Below, piece after piece: positions 1 to 11,466 of a stretch of 64,000 nt of DNA. Within the stretch, counting starts at the first letter, position 1, and every line of letters begins with the position of its first letter. Source of the DNA: Persicaria tinctoria. Its lineage: Eukaryota; Streptophyta; Magnoliopsida; Caryophyllales; Polygonaceae. Location of the stretch: the NCBI GenBank assembly GCA_037127255.1, contig JBANSL010000003.1:1676501-1740500 (forward strand), written 5' to 3'. The notes beneath the pieces were generated by a model, which saw only the letters and a program-made list of their open reading frames with translations, had not been told where the DNA came from and ran no database searches. The position numbers and the translations under genes are program-made.

Positions 1-2574
1 GTTTCTGATCAGCAGAGTTTGTTCTGCTAACTCCTGCATCTTTTGCCTTGCAATTTTTAGAGACATGATTGGAAGATAAACCCGGATTTTCAGCCAAGCC
101 TTCTGTACCATCCATCTTCACATCATCAACACAAGGAGGATAACTCTTTTGAACACCTTTAGAATTAGCACCAGGATCTCCTGCTGTTCGTCTCATAGCA
201 TGGACCAAACACAAGACACCATTTTCTGATTTTCTTGGACCATTACTACCTTCAATACGAGCATTAGCTATATCTTCAGCCCCAGTCTTTGACTTCAGTG
301 CGTCAATTGCATCAGTTTCAGGAGAGTGTTGAACACCGTTTTCCAGATTATCCAAAGACATAACCTAATAATTACAGGAAGCCATCAGTCAATAAAAAAT
401 AACATAATATTTCCGAAAGCTTTGGTGACATCAGTCAATCATAAACTGGATACAAAGGAAAAGGAGAAAGCTTTCTTGATCGAGTAGCATGATCTCTTTG
501 AAAGTTTTGGTGACAGAGTAAGTCAGAAACAACCACACCTACAAATATCCTGAGATTTAACTCACTCCTTATTTTTATTTGCTATTTTCTGGAGTCCATG
601 ATACCAATTCCTGTTATATACAACAGGTGGGGAAGGTAGAGAAAGAACCTCCAATGAATATAAATAACCATGAACCCTGCAACATTTATTTCTTTTATCT
701 TGTCATAGTTTTTTTTTGCTCCAGGGCTTGGGCACTTCTAAAAGATGATCATTTTGGCAACCATTACCTGATTTGGTTGAGCTCATCTATTTTCTCAGAT
801 TCAAGATAGAAAAAATTATCAGATATTGTTAAACAGTGATGTTTTCCAACTTGCAAACCATTATTTTTTAAACTATTCCACAATTAATGTTTCTGAAGAA
901 GGAAGGTAGTGTCTCTCTCCACGGCCCATTTTTTCAGCAATCATAAACCCTTAGTTTAACAGGTCAGAAATTCCTATAATCTAAGAATGCACAAGCAGAG
1001 GTTTACAACGGCAGATGAAAAAACATGTCAATATGTGAAGAAACTCAAGGGCATCCACATATATGTCAATAGATAATTGCATGACACACTGAAGTCTTAA
1101 AATTATTGAAAAAATGGCTATGAAAATGCATGCATGAATCAAGAAATTCTCCTAGTTACAAGAAGCTAAATAGTCAAATTTGGGGATGGCATACCTCTTT
1201 TCTAGGTGGAAGGCTAACATCTTCATCCTGCAAAGATATTGATGGAAGTGTGTGATCAGTTTTATGTGAAGAAACAATGTGTTCAGCAGAACCATTTCTA
1301 TTCTTGTCTAAATTGACTTTCTTGTCAGCCACATAATCATGTCCGGCCATATCTGGTAACAAAGCCTCTAGATTGCTCTCCTTGGTAGCAGCATTGCTTC
1401 TGACCTTTCCACTGTCACAATTAGCAGCATAAGTATCAGACGGAGCCCCCTTTAACAGAACTTCCTGTGCTTGACCACGCTTGACATCCTTGGCATCGGC
1501 ATGGTAAACATTACGTGCTTTGTCAGCAACAGAATCAGCAGTTCTTCTAAAGGCTGGTGGTCCAAATGCTACAATTAACATTAAACACTTACTGTTGTGA
1601 ACATATACAAGCCATATGCTGCAATACAAAGAAAAAACAAACAGACTTCATAAAATGCATACAAAAACATAATAAAGATCATTACTGGATCTACCTGTTT
1701 TCAAAGTGGACGATTTGTTCTTCTTAATCTCGTGGTCTTTGATTTTCTTCTTACCAGTCCTCTCCTTCAATGTTCCTACATCATCTCGCTTCCTTTTTCC
1801 AGAATGAATGATAATAGGGCGAATTAGGCTCCTTTCTTTCATAACACTCGGCATTCCCTTATTATTTGCATCAAGACCCTCCCATCGCTTCCCTTTCAGC
1901 GATTTTTTAGCAGAGCTACCAGGATCTACCCGGGACCGCACACCTGTTAGTGCGGCATCAGGGAATCTAGCCAAGGAATCTTTTGACAGAGAGTACAACA
2001 CACCTGCTCCCTTATCAACCATATTTTCACTGTCATCACCGATCTTCTCATTAGCCTTTTCCTGTTCATCCCAACATGGAAACTCCTTATACTGAAAGTT
2101 AAACTTCTTAGGCATGTAACCAGAGCACTTCCAGAGTTCTGCAGTAAAAATTGATGACATACCCTGAAATAGAGAGGGATCCCCACCAGGAACCCCTTGA
2201 ACATGAACCCGCTCCTCCATTGGCCTATCTGTCCAGAGCCTATAAGGAGGGCGGGGAGGCGGGTTATTAATAGGGCACCGGTTGTTACTCATCTTCATGG
2301 TTTTCGTTGGGAGCTCAACAAGCAGCTGTGCAACCTCGGTTTCTTCACTATCATTCCTACTATTTTTACTCTTGCACTTGTCACAATGAAAGGATTTCTC
2401 ACCCCTGACGAATCGAGAACACCGCGTGTGAACCCACACCCCACACTCATCGCAATTAACCATCTCCTCTCCATCATCAAAATTCACACCACAAACGCAA
2501 TCAACGGTCCAAGAACCATTCACCCAGTCATCGGGCGGATCATAAGCAGGAAGGCGATGCGACCTGCTCTTCAT
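1..2574 (-). CDS. PHD-finger protein, 3' part cut off by the window edge
   Basis: Three exons can be joined: 2574-1695 (starts at the ATG), 1568-1195 and 364-1, the last still open at the edge. Junctions are GT/AG and the phases agree. Residues 26-67 form a C4HC3 PHD zinc finger (C26, C28, C41, C44, H49, C52, C64, C67) with the usual tryptophan-type core (GVWVHTRCSRF). PHD fingers commonly read histone H3 tails, so a nuclear chromatin role is inferred. The finger is followed by a conserved segment (LLVELPTK, then GYMPKKFNFQY) and then a long, polar, Lys/Ser-rich, probably disordered tail with nuclear-localisation-like stretches such as GKRKRDD and GKKKIKD. I know similar unnamed plant PHD proteins but no established symbol. 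Exon 1 is clear; exons 2 and 3 rest on frame and splice sites. Confidence 0.85.
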
Positions 2575-3060
2575 ATCTTTACCTTCAACCTCAATAATAC
2601 TCTACAAACTAAAAATCCCCACCAGTACAAACCCTAGCCCTAAACCTAATTCCCATACTCCTGTATCCACCCAATCACAAACACATACGAAGCCGTTTCC
2701 ATCAGATTTCACTCGATTTCAGTTCCGCTGTTCTCGAAATCGAAAACTTGAAAACGGAAACCCTAGTAACCTCACTTTAAGCTAGAAAACAATCTAGAAT
2801 TTGGGGCAAGTGAAAAAGCTTACAGAATTGTCGTGTGGTACTTCTTTCTACGGAGAAAGATTCGACGGACAAAGTCGCGAAGCTCGGCAATGGCGGAACA
2901 CGGCACGTTCAGCGAAGTCGTGGAGATGACGGGAGCAACTTCGCAGGGGAAGGTGCGATTGAAGCTTCTCAGTACCACGGAGATCTCTGAGAGCTGAGAT
3001 AATCTTCTTCCTTTCTCCCCTCCGGATCTCAAACTTATATAAACCAAATTGAGTTTTAGA
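2575..3060 (-). promoter_or_regulatory. Leader and core promoter of the PHD gene
   Basis: On the minus strand a TATATAAG box lies at 3034-3041, so transcription probably starts near 3005. A likely leader intron runs from a GTAAGC donor at 2824 to a TTTGTAG acceptor at 2602, leaving a short second leader exon before the ATG at 2574. This is inferred from the signals only. Confidence 0.5.
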
Positions 3061-3998
3061 AGTGATTCGCGTCCGTTTCCGTTTTATTGACTTTTTTAAT
3101 TGACTAATACGGAGTATATCGGATATTCGGGTCCAAGAAGGTGCATTTACAATATTACCCTCGTCATCCATAAGTAATTACGATGGAATACTCTGTCGTT
3201 TTATGAACGCCCTCGCCCAGCCCATTGTCGTTTTGTTGTTCGTGTGTTGGCGCCGCTTTGGCGGGGGTTGCCGCCAACGCCGCCGCCCAAACCACCACCA
3301 GGACTGCGAATTTGGTAATGTTTGCATGAATTAGTTGGATTCTGAATAGCTTTGGTATTGCATTTGCGTGATTTTCTTTGAATTGTATGGGAAAGGGGTA
3401 AAAAAAGAGGGATAGGACGAGTTCATCATCACAAACCGAAACCCTAATTTGTTGTTGTGATAGCAATTAGCTTTATCAATGTGAAATTTGTTTGATTCAG
3501 GCTCGTCGATTGAGGATACTGAATTGGAAACTCAAAAGTCAAAATCCCTGTACTCAATTTGCCCTTGCTTCAAATCTCTTGCAGTTTACGGAATTCAAAG
3601 GTTCAATCTTTATGATAATTTCAGATGGAGCAATAAAATCAGTTTAAGTCGATTCATTTTGCTATATACAGTCTGTCATGTTCCATGGAATGAGTGATCC
3701 ACCAGATCTTGTCAGCCATGAATTTCATCTAGATTAGCAGTGTTAATCATGAGGTTACAATGCAGCTACTTCCCATTAAATCTCTGCTTCCCATTAGATT
3801 AGCAGTGTTAATCATGAGGTTACAATGCAGCTACTTCCCATTACTCGATATTTGTTTGTGTTTGGTGATTACTGAATGTACTTTTGTGAATGAAAAGAGT
3901 GTCGGAACTCGGAAGTTTACATTGTACAGTAGTCAATCTCAAGTGCAACTGTTGTTTGACAGTTTGATGTTTCATGTATGAATGTACTCCAAGGCTCG
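3061..3998. other. Intergenic stretch, no gene recognised
   Basis: Short ORFs on both strands lack family motifs. A telo-box-like AAACCCTAA lies near 3441 on the plus strand, so a divergent transcript is possible. Nothing further is supported. Confidence 0.5.
3731..3844 (+). repeat. 65-bp-period tandem duplication
   Basis: A 49-base segment beginning AGATTAGCAGTG at 3731 is repeated at 3796 with essentially no differences, separated by a short TCTCTGCTT-containing spacer. The identity suggests a recent local duplication. Confidence 0.85.
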
Positions 3999-4002
3999 TT
4001 TG

Positions 4003-4386
4003 CTATATCGATATCAAGATATATCGATACCGATATCGGTCAGGAGGGTCTCTTAACGCCTTCCTTTTTCTTCCCGTCGGGGTTGTTTCACAAAGACTTG
4101 TTGTGGTAAGAAGGAAGAAGGAGCGAACAAGCGATCCCAGTTCGCGGCAGATAACAAGACAGCTAGCACGGAAGTTTAAGGATCGTGACGATATGAATCA
4201 TTTGAAAAATAAACGTATTCGTTCTGTGGTGGATCTCTTACAAGATCAATTTGGATTGACTTTGGTTTGTTTAGAAAATGTGGTTCTCGATATCGATATC
4301 GATGTTAAGATATCAATATCGGTACCGATGTTAAGATATCGACATCGGTTGATATCTTGATATAAAGATATCGATATCAGTTGATT
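4003..4386. repeat. GATATC-rich arrays bracketing a plastid fragment
   Basis: Two clusters of overlapping GATATC/TATCGATA palindromes lie at about 4003-4045 and 4287-4383. They are partly inverted relative to each other. The DNA between them includes a plastid rpoB piece. The arrays could form hairpins, but no known element is recognised. Confidence 0.7.
4187..4286 (+). pseudogene. rpoB: Nuclear copy of a plastid rpoB fragment (NUPT)
   Basis: The translation contains [14 protein letters not shown] followed by DLLQDQFGL and LENVV. This is the conserved interior of the plastid RNA polymerase beta subunit, and the codon use also looks plastid-like. Only about 33 codons remain, with substitutions (for example [10 protein letters not shown] where plastid rpoB usually has LALVRLENVV), and it runs straight into the GATATC array. 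It is therefore a decayed plastid insertion and not a gene. Identification is from memory of rpoB and was not aligned. Confidence 0.8.
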
Positions 4387-4405
4387 TCTTGATGTGGGAA
4401 AAGGC

Positions 4406-4661
4406 TACACATACACTTGGTGTATGTATACACCATTTTTTTTTCTTGAAAATTTATTTTTTTAGGGTTCACCATTTAAAATTTAGGGTATCATTAGTGA
4501 TTATTGAAATTTTTAGGATTTATTCTTTATAATATGAGTATAATAGAGTTTTAAAGAAAAATTTCAGGGTTAATTTTTACAATTTTAAAAGTAGTGGATA
4601 AATTTTACAAATTTTTACACATGGAAAAAAGATACACCAACATACACCAAGTGTATGTGTA
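4406..4661. mobile_element. 256-bp MITE with perfect 22-bp terminal inverted repeats
   Basis: Bases 4406-4427 (TACACATACACTTGG, then TGTATGT) are the exact reverse complement of 4640-4661. The interior is AT-rich and non-coding. The ends begin and finish with TA, which could be part of a TA target duplication as in Tc1/mariner-type MITEs. The superfamily is not certain. Confidence 0.85.
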
Positions 4662-6411
4662 TCATCCTCCATTGATGTGCCTCTTATAAGGATTTTATTT
4701 GTATTGTTAAGGTATTTATCTGTGCGAATAAGGAGCTTATACGACACGCTGATCTTGTTATAAATTCAAAAACAGGCAGCCAGTCTCTCATTTGGAGAGC
4801 TCATAGCGACCTAGAGTTCTTGAACATCCAAGTTGTAGCCTTTTGAAAAAGGGGCAATATGACTCTTTGTTGTGTAATTCAAAATATTCGACTTCTCAAA
4901 TCTCAACTGTCATAACTACTTAATTTCAATTCATATTTGGAGTCTTTACATGTCAACACACCCGCAAGTGTCGTGTTCATGTGCGTTAGGAGTAGCACTT
5001 CAATTTATATATTAAACTTATTTTCATTCATATTTTCAATATGAGACTCTTTGATCTCGTCGCATCTTAACAATACTTATAGTTGAGCACACATTGCTTT
5101 TCAAATTCCAAAACACTACTTGCACAATATAGTGATTAAGAAATAATCAAAATGGCATGCCAAGTTATTATTTACTCCCAAAACCATTATTAGAGTTATG
5201 AAATACATTTGATACTAATCATGCATTAATTTCAAATAGAGAATGCAAACCTCACTATTGCGTCATTATTCACATCATATATAAACATATAGTAGTAATT
5301 GGTTATTAAATTAGAGTTAACCAACATTTTATTTTATATAATTTGTATTTATTAAAAGGACAACATTTTCAGTAAACTTGGATTGGATGGTTTATTGCTT
5401 CTCAATGAAACCATTCCTGGACTCAATCACTACCACATATAGTCCGGTACTCATGATTAAACTTTTCAATCACCATCTTAAAAAATACATTTCATTATTT
5501 TAATTAATATTAATATAGATTATTTGCATATACAAAACCAAATGTTGGGTGTTGACTTGTAGAGTTGTTAGTAGTTAACAATTTCATTCATATGCATAAG
5601 TGTGGTCTTTAATTTGTATAGTACTACTTAAAAAAAATGTACATAATTTTGTTGCTTTATTGCAGCGCAACATATACTGAGATGTTATTATTATTGTATT
5701 CGTAATGATATTGTTATATCTACTTATATACATGCCGCCTCGAAACAAAATATTATTATTGTCAAATTAGTAATAATTGCAATAACCTAATGAGCACAAT
5801 CAAGAAACATGGGATGCAAACGTGGATACAAATATGAAATTTGCAGGTTTTTATCATGTAATAGTTTCTACAAATAATTAAAGAAATTAATTGATTAATA
5901 ATCTTGTTTTTAAAAAGGTAAGAAATCGTTATTGTTGTTGTTGTTGTGTTATTTGTTTGTTTTGTAAACATATGATAATGGTCTCTAATGGTGGGGTGGT
6001 TCAATGCCTAAGTTGGTCTTAGTGGCAATAAAAGTTAACATACATATATGGAGGTTGTTTGGTTGTAGTGATTAAGATGATGGAGGTGCATATGGATACT
6101 TGAGTATTACCATGAATTTATTATTATTTATGTAAAGTTCAATGACAATATTAACTAATTCCATTTTTTTTAACGTATATGGGGAGCTATACAAGAATGC
6201 TTACAAAGGAAACTTGTTTGATTTCAAATAGGAAGATAATTTTATATATGTCAATATGTCATAACTCTGAGATTATGAAAATATATCATATAAACTTAAA
6301 AAAGTTTTGTACATTTTCTTACATTATATTAAAAAAAAAAAAAGAAGGCGGGTTATAACACATGTGAGTTGTGACCCTTTGTTTTTCACTCGTCGTACTT
6401 TGACAGTTTGG
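4662..6411. other. AT-rich intergenic DNA
   Basis: No reading frame with a family motif, no clear repeat ends and no RNA gene is seen. The short ORF at 5762-6004 (minus) is low-complexity. Confidence 0.5.
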
Positions 6412-6590
6412 CTCCAGTCCGCCCTATTTTTACAAAAATAAAATAATAGATAGAAAAATTAAGAGAAATTAATAAAAAATTATTAATTTATTTATTAGAT
6501 TAAGGACTTTGTTAATAAAAATTAAGCAAATGATAAAAATTTAGCCTACCTATCCCACCCGAATTTTAATTTCTGATTCCGTGTCTACTT
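6412..6590. repeat. Interspersed repeat, copy A
   Basis: It shares its order of motifs with 29262-29456 and 45612-45879: a GTCCGCCC-type end, TTTTTACAAAAATAAAATAATA, AATTTATTTATTA, AGGA-TTTGTTAAT, then GAATTTTAATTTCTG and TTCCGTGTC. The GGAACCAGAAATT end resembles the ends of CAGGGACGGA-type hAT elements nearby, so it is probably a short non-autonomous DNA element. Confidence 0.65.
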
Positions 6591-7392
6591 GAAGGTATAT
6601 TCAGTTCAAGCATGGAACTCATAAGAATCTGTTTGGACATGTTAGTCTTAGCACATACGTACGGAGTATGAAGTATATATTATCTCGCAGTGAAAATAAA
6701 TGGAAGGTGTCAAACACTTTGTAATTTGTATGCACATATATATATTGCTAATTAGTATTGATACGAAACCCTATTGACCTTATTATTGAACTTATTGCAT
6801 ATATAAGCTCTCACACGAACTTTACAATGTCTTGAATAGATCATTAAGCTAAATAAATGATAATAAAATACTGCATTATTTTTCATAAAGTAAATTTGAA
6901 AATTAATAAATTGTCCATCTTCTCCTTGTTTTTATTAAATTTAACCTTGATTTTCAAACAGTCTATTGCGCTCATGTTCTTTCGAATCTTTTCCTTTATA
7001 CAAAAAAGAAGAAGTTAAATAACCTTTTATTCATAAATCTGCATTACATGATGATCCGATTTGCTTAATACACTGTCAAAATATCGCAATTGACACGGTG
7101 GCGAAGACGGTTTCAAGAAACGCCGAGAATATCCACGAGGACCACGACAACGGTTTTGAAAACCATAAGAATTGTTGCAATGATGGTTCTGAAAACCGTG
7201 GAATGTAAATGCGTGGGAGACAAAGAGCTCGTCATTGGTGACAGCCTGACAGTGGAGAGGATGTTACCGATATACAGGGTTCGAGCAACCTCTTCCGAGG
7301 TTGAAGAAAGAGTGGTTTTAGAAGTCATCACTATGCGCAGGGGCGGAGGGAGGGGGGCATGCGGTGGCTCGGGACCCCTCCTGGAAAAATAC

Positions 7393-7450
<58 letters not shown>

Positions 7451-7489
7451 TCTCTATATAGTAAAGGAGCTGTTAATAGGACAAGGTAA

Positions 7490-7555
7490 CATTCTAGTTC
7501 AATTGGCAGGAGGCGTGTAAGAGGTGGGGGAAGGTTTGGAGTTCGATTCCCATTG
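7490..7555 (+). other. tRNA-like A/B-box segment inside the hAT element
   Basis: TAGTTCAATTGGCAGGA resembles a tRNA D-arm/A box, and GAGTTCGATTCCC about 40 bases later matches a pol III B box. No full cloverleaf is formed, so this is a tRNA-derived piece, perhaps from a SINE, and not a tRNA gene. Confidence 0.45.
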
Positions 7556-7567
7556 CTCTCTTATTTT

Positions 7568-7863
7568 CAATTTCTTTTAACCTCCTTCAAAACCCTTTAT
7601 TTATTTTATTTTTTTTTTCATTTTCCACCTTTCTTAAAACTAACTGCGAGAGCTATTTCAATTTTTTTTAACTTCCTTCTAAACTTTTTTTTCTTTTTTT
7701 CCATTTCCCCCCTTTCAATTTCTTTTAACCTCCTTCAAAACCCTTTATTTTTTTTATTTTTTTTTTCATTTTCCACCTTTCTTAAAACTAACTGCGAGAG
7801 CTATTTCAATTTTTTTTAACTTCCTTCTAAACTTTTTTTTCTTTTTTTCCATTTCCCCCCTTT
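7568..7863 (+). repeat. 148-bp tandem duplication, pyrimidine-rich
   Basis: The unit starting CAATTTCTTTTAACCTCC at 7568 recurs at 7716 almost unchanged, including AACTGCGAGAGC in each copy. Confidence 0.85.
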
Positions 7864-8028
7864 CATAAAACTAAGAGGCAACTGTGAGAGCCGAGGGAAA
7901 TAACAAGGGGGTGACGCGCAGTGATACAACAAGGTTCGCCGTCTAGGTTCGGTTCGGTGGCTCTGATCCATCTAGAAGAAGTTGAGCCCCATGCTGGATA
8001 GATTCCTGGCTCCGCCCCTGACTATGCG

Positions 8029-9444
8029 TATCATTGGGAAGCCCCTTTTCCCAATCAAAGATCGAAACATATTGGTTTCTACTTTCTAGGGTTTTGATTT
8101 GAATCTGAGTCGAAATCAAAATCGACAATGGCAGCAAATTCGTCATTGAGGATTGCAATTGCGGTTGACATAGTCTAGGCGACATTGTTGCGACGAAATA
8201 GGGCATGCAAGAGATTGTAGTCACCATGGATTCGGAATGGAATTTCACACGCTGAAGTTGTCTCGCTTGGATTCAGAAAGGAGATGGTTTATAGTGAATC
8301 TCACGGTTTTGAAAATCGTGACTGAGTATGTTGTTGGGTTGATGGGCTTGCAAGCCCAGTCCATTGGACCGAGTTTTTTTTCTTTTTCTTTTATAACGAG
8401 GAACCATCTTCGATGGCAAACCTCGAGCACATGACCCAGCTGGTAAGAGGTACGTATCAGGTAAACTGGCTTGCGCCGACCAGCTCAATCCACTGGTAGG
8501 GAGCAAGACAAACCTTAAATTTTCACCCAATAAAAGAGGTGGAAGCAGGGATCAAACCCGAGCCTCCTTAGCACCATCCGTAATTTTTTTTTTACAGCTT
8601 TTAAAACTATCGTCGCTACCGTGTCAAAATGACGAGATTTTGACCGTGTGTTTTGGCTCATCTAGATGATGTGCATACTCCATTGGTCATGTATTTCATA
8701 GTGCACCTATTCGATTCCATCCCCTTTTTAGTATTATTATAAATCAACATTAAATAAACCAAGTGCTTGCGGGCTATAAGGAAAAACATCTCTATCATAT
8801 CATATATTTGAAACCAATATATTACAAAGATTGCCACGTTTGATCGATAGAGACAAAAGTTCATTCTGAAATACACTCGTCAAACACCAACTAATTAAAT
8901 GCACCCAAAGTTATGGGAATTAATATATATATATATATATCCAACAACTACATTTTAAAATGTAATCAATAAACATTTAGGCCAAGTTATATACTTTCTC
9001 CTTCCTCCCATCAACAATATTTATTATTTTAGGTTTTGACATAATTTTTTCAAAAAAAATATTCACTTTTTTTTTTGTAATTATGATATATAGATCACAT
9101 TGTTAGATGTATATGTTTTTTTTTTTAAAAAAAAGCCAATCAATAAATAATTCATTAAAAGGTAATCAATAAAAATAAGTTTTAATATAGAATTCATAAT
9201 TAACTCCATGATAATTATTTGCCTAAAAAATTTAAAATTACATTTAAAGTTGATCAATTTTTGTAGCCTAAAATGACATTTAAAATTGATCGGATTTAGT
9301 ATAAATTACCCTTAAAATTATATTGTCTTTGTTAATTAAAACATATCATTTACAATTTATACACGTTTTTTTAAATAGTAAAATTTATATAAAATATAAA
9401 CTTTTTATAATAAGTATGAAATTATAAAAAATATTAATTTATTG

Positions 9445-9522
<78 letters not shown>

Positions 9523-9892
9523 TAAATAGTAAAACGTAATATTTTAATTAACAGACGTTCATATTAGGGTAAAATATAAAAATAAGGTACAAATTTAATT
9601 GACAAATACTAGTAGTTCTGAATTAAGTTTTACTCGGTAAGTAATACAGATATTAGGTACGTAGTAAAAGGGGAGGAAGTTAGTTGATGGGTCATATTTT
9701 GGATAGTTGGGGGCAAAATCATGATTAAGAGTGGAATTTGGGGAGATATGAATGATAAGTCATAATTACTGCCATGACTCTTTAATTAATTTCTACCATA
9801 ACGGTCTCTCTCTACTTCCGCCATTGCTCCTGTAATTAAATCTTTAGTGCTGGCTGGTACCACACTTCTAGTTCTTAATAAGAGCGTGTTTG
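8029..9892. other. Rest of the outer transposon, then AT-rich DNA
   Basis: To 8649 this is the right part of the outer transposon, with a minus-strand B-box-like GGGTTTGATCCC near 8547. From 8650 on it is AT-rich with no gene. The sequence is weakly structured apart from the TA tract. Confidence 0.5.
9451..9516. repeat. (TA)n microsatellite
   Basis: About 33 uninterrupted TA units, able to form a cruciform and likely to vary in length between individuals. Confidence 0.95.
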
Positions 9893-10005
9893 GTTACAAC
9901 AACGAAGTCCAGTATGTTCCGCTCAGAGCAGAGTCTGAGGGGGTGAATTGTAAACACCTTGCTCCGATTAGGTCGAGAGGGTGTTTCTTAGTGACCCAAA
10001 TAACA
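9893..10005 (-). mobile_element. Degenerate 3' end of an RTE-type LINE
   Basis: It begins ACAACAACGAAGTCCAGTAT on the plus strand and then shows the block GGGGGTGA..GTCGAGAGGGTGTTTC. That block is shared with the copies at 23560, 33485 and 53562. In the minus direction it is a LINE 3' UTR ending in a (TTG)n-type tail. This is the most decayed of the four. Confidence 0.55.
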
Positions 10006-10037
10006 AGACAACAAGGAAAGATGATAACACACTGTCA

Positions 10038-10250
10038 TGTATTGATATAATAGGGATTACAAGTGTAATTGTGTAAATAGTAGGTAATTGGGTATTGGAG
10101 TATAAATATCCTAAGGAGGTAATTGTACGGGCTATCAAGAATCAAAATACAAATCCTACCCCCCTCTCTCTCCTTCCTCTTTCTGAATTCCTTCCTCCTT
10201 CTATCTCTCTCAACTCTCAATTCTCTATCACCATGGATTATCAGCCTTGG
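10038..10250 (+). mobile_element. Probable remnant of an LTR with decayed primer-binding site
   Basis: It has the layout of a short copia LTR. It begins TGTATTGATATAATAGGG, carries a TATAAATA promoter near 10100 and a pyrimidine-rich leader. It ends near CTATCACCA, followed by TGGATTATCAGCC, which looks like an altered TGGTATCAGAGC primer site. No partner LTR was seen. Confidence 0.45.
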
Positions 10251-10373
10251 ATCATGACACACACCTCCTAAAACTGTATATAAAAAAATGAAAGAAAGAA
10301 AACGATGAGAAGAATGCGCATAAGGAAATTGTGCTAGAAGGGAAGGGAGGCATGATGCGATAAACGTTGCACC

Positions 10374-11166
10374 TGTTATGCTTTGTAATCTCATATATCT
10401 TGTATAAGTCATAGGATGGCATGTCACACTAATGTATAAACTATAGGTTATATAACTCTTGTATGATAGATAGGCAATTAGTGGTTTTGGGCTTAAGCTC
10501 AGACTTATGTCATGGCCTTGAGGAAAAGGCCCAAAGACCTGCTCCAGTTCAGCTCCTCCGTCTGATTGCTGAAACCGGCCGGCTCGCTTAAGTGGAACGC
10601 GTCGTTTAGACTAGGGTTGCCCTATATAAGGGAAAACCCTAACTCGAGCTCCTCAGTTGCTGCTTGCTTGAGTTGGTAAGTCCGTTCTCAGAAAGAGAGA
10701 GAGTGTTGGAACCTTGAGAGCGACGAAGAGAATCCTCCATTGCAGAAGCTTCACCCAAGCTTCCTGAGTCCAATCTTTGCTAGATCCTTGAAGACGACGT
10801 CTGTTTCTGGTGTCAATCGTCGTCCTGCCTTCATATCTTCTTCGATCCAAGATCTGATGAGAAGATCAGGGAGTTTTCTCTTGCGCCTCGCTCGCTGTTC
10901 TTCCGCTTATTGTCTTTCTTATTCATATCTAGAGTAGATCTATAGTTTGTCTTTGTTAGTGACATGCAACCATGACTTGTAACCTTGATCTGCTTAGTGG
11001 ATTGTTCTGGGGTTGAGTCTCACCCTCTTGAGGCTCCGCATAGTAGGTTCGCCGAACTGCGTCAACAAATCTTGGTGTCTTTTGCGTCTTTGTTTGTTTA
11101 AGTTTCCGCATTATTCATTCGATTCGTATCTTGTTCATAGAATTAGGTATTCAATTGAGTTTTACA
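10374..11166 (+). repeat. 5' LTR of the copia element
   Basis: TG...CA ends. The TATATAAG box at 10623-10630 places the transcription start near 10655. It is about 97% like the 3' LTR. Confidence 0.95.
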
Positions 11167-11169
11167 AAT

Positions 11170-11184
11170 TGGTATCAGAACTAG
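11170..11184 (+). other. Primer-binding site
   Basis: TGGTATCAGAACTAG, three bases after the LTR, matches the initiator tRNA-Met 3' end used by most plant copia elements, with one change from TGGTATCAGAGC. Confidence 0.9.
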
Positions 11185-11466
11185 GGTTTCTCTGATTGTG
11201 ATACTAGAGCTTGAGTGTCCTTTTTCCCACCTTCCTGGGTCATTGTTGGCTTCAGGGAGAGGATATAGAAATAGAGCATTGGGTGGACCTAGAGAGCGCT
11301 CACGCGTTGTGCCATTCCTCCTCTATTTGACGTATCACTGTTTTCAAAACCCATTTGTGTTTTTCCGTGTTTATTAATCTTTGAGTTTCTTGAAGATTAC
11401 TGAGAAATTCTTGCTACTGACTTTGTTATCTTTGATTTCTTGTTTAGGTACTTGAAATCATTAATA

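Larger units (their letters stand above)
7338..8020. mobile_element. Non-autonomous hAT element, TSD ACTATGCG
   Basis: The ends read CAGGGGCGGAGGGAGG and, reverse-complemented on the right, CAGGGGCGGAGCCAGG. An exact 8-bp duplication ACTATGCG flanks it at 7330-7337 and 8021-8028, which is the hAT signature. The interior has a (TA)n tract at 7409-7450, a 148-bp tandem duplication and a tRNA-like segment at about 7490-7555. No transposase is present. Confidence 0.9.
7070..8649. mobile_element. Non-autonomous DNA transposon with ~45-bp imperfect TIRs
   Basis: The left end (ACACTGTCAAAATATCG, then TTGACACGGTGGCGA) matches the reverse complement of the right end (ACACGGTCAAAATCTCG, then TTGACACGGTAGCGA). 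Copies of the near-palindrome ACGGTTTTGAAAACCGT occur just inside both ends (about 7150, 7180 and 8302). The terminal CAC hints at a CACTA-type element, but no flanking target duplication was found. Near 8090-8180 the interior looks like the start of a plant gene (CTAGGGTTTTGAT leader, then a 17-codon ATG frame), so captured host DNA is possible. It is split by a younger hAT insertion at 7338-8020. Confidence 0.6.

Noticed and set aside
3164..3697. A divergent gene opposite the PHD gene
   Set aside because: A telo-box is present, but the frames are short and carry no domain.
4003..4386. A CRISPR-like array
   Set aside because: The GATATC units are palindromic and lack spacers of regular length; the DNA is nuclear plant DNA.
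7090..7461. 123-codon ORF rich in Arg/Thr
   Set aside because: It runs from the transposon end across the hAT boundary into a TA tract, so it cannot be one gene.
7490..7555. A functional tRNA gene
   Set aside because: Only A- and B-box-like parts are present; no complete acceptor, anticodon and T arms pair.
10653..11195. Small ORFs inside the copia LTRs
   Set aside because: They are duplicated in the 3' LTR and have no known function; they are LTR sequence.
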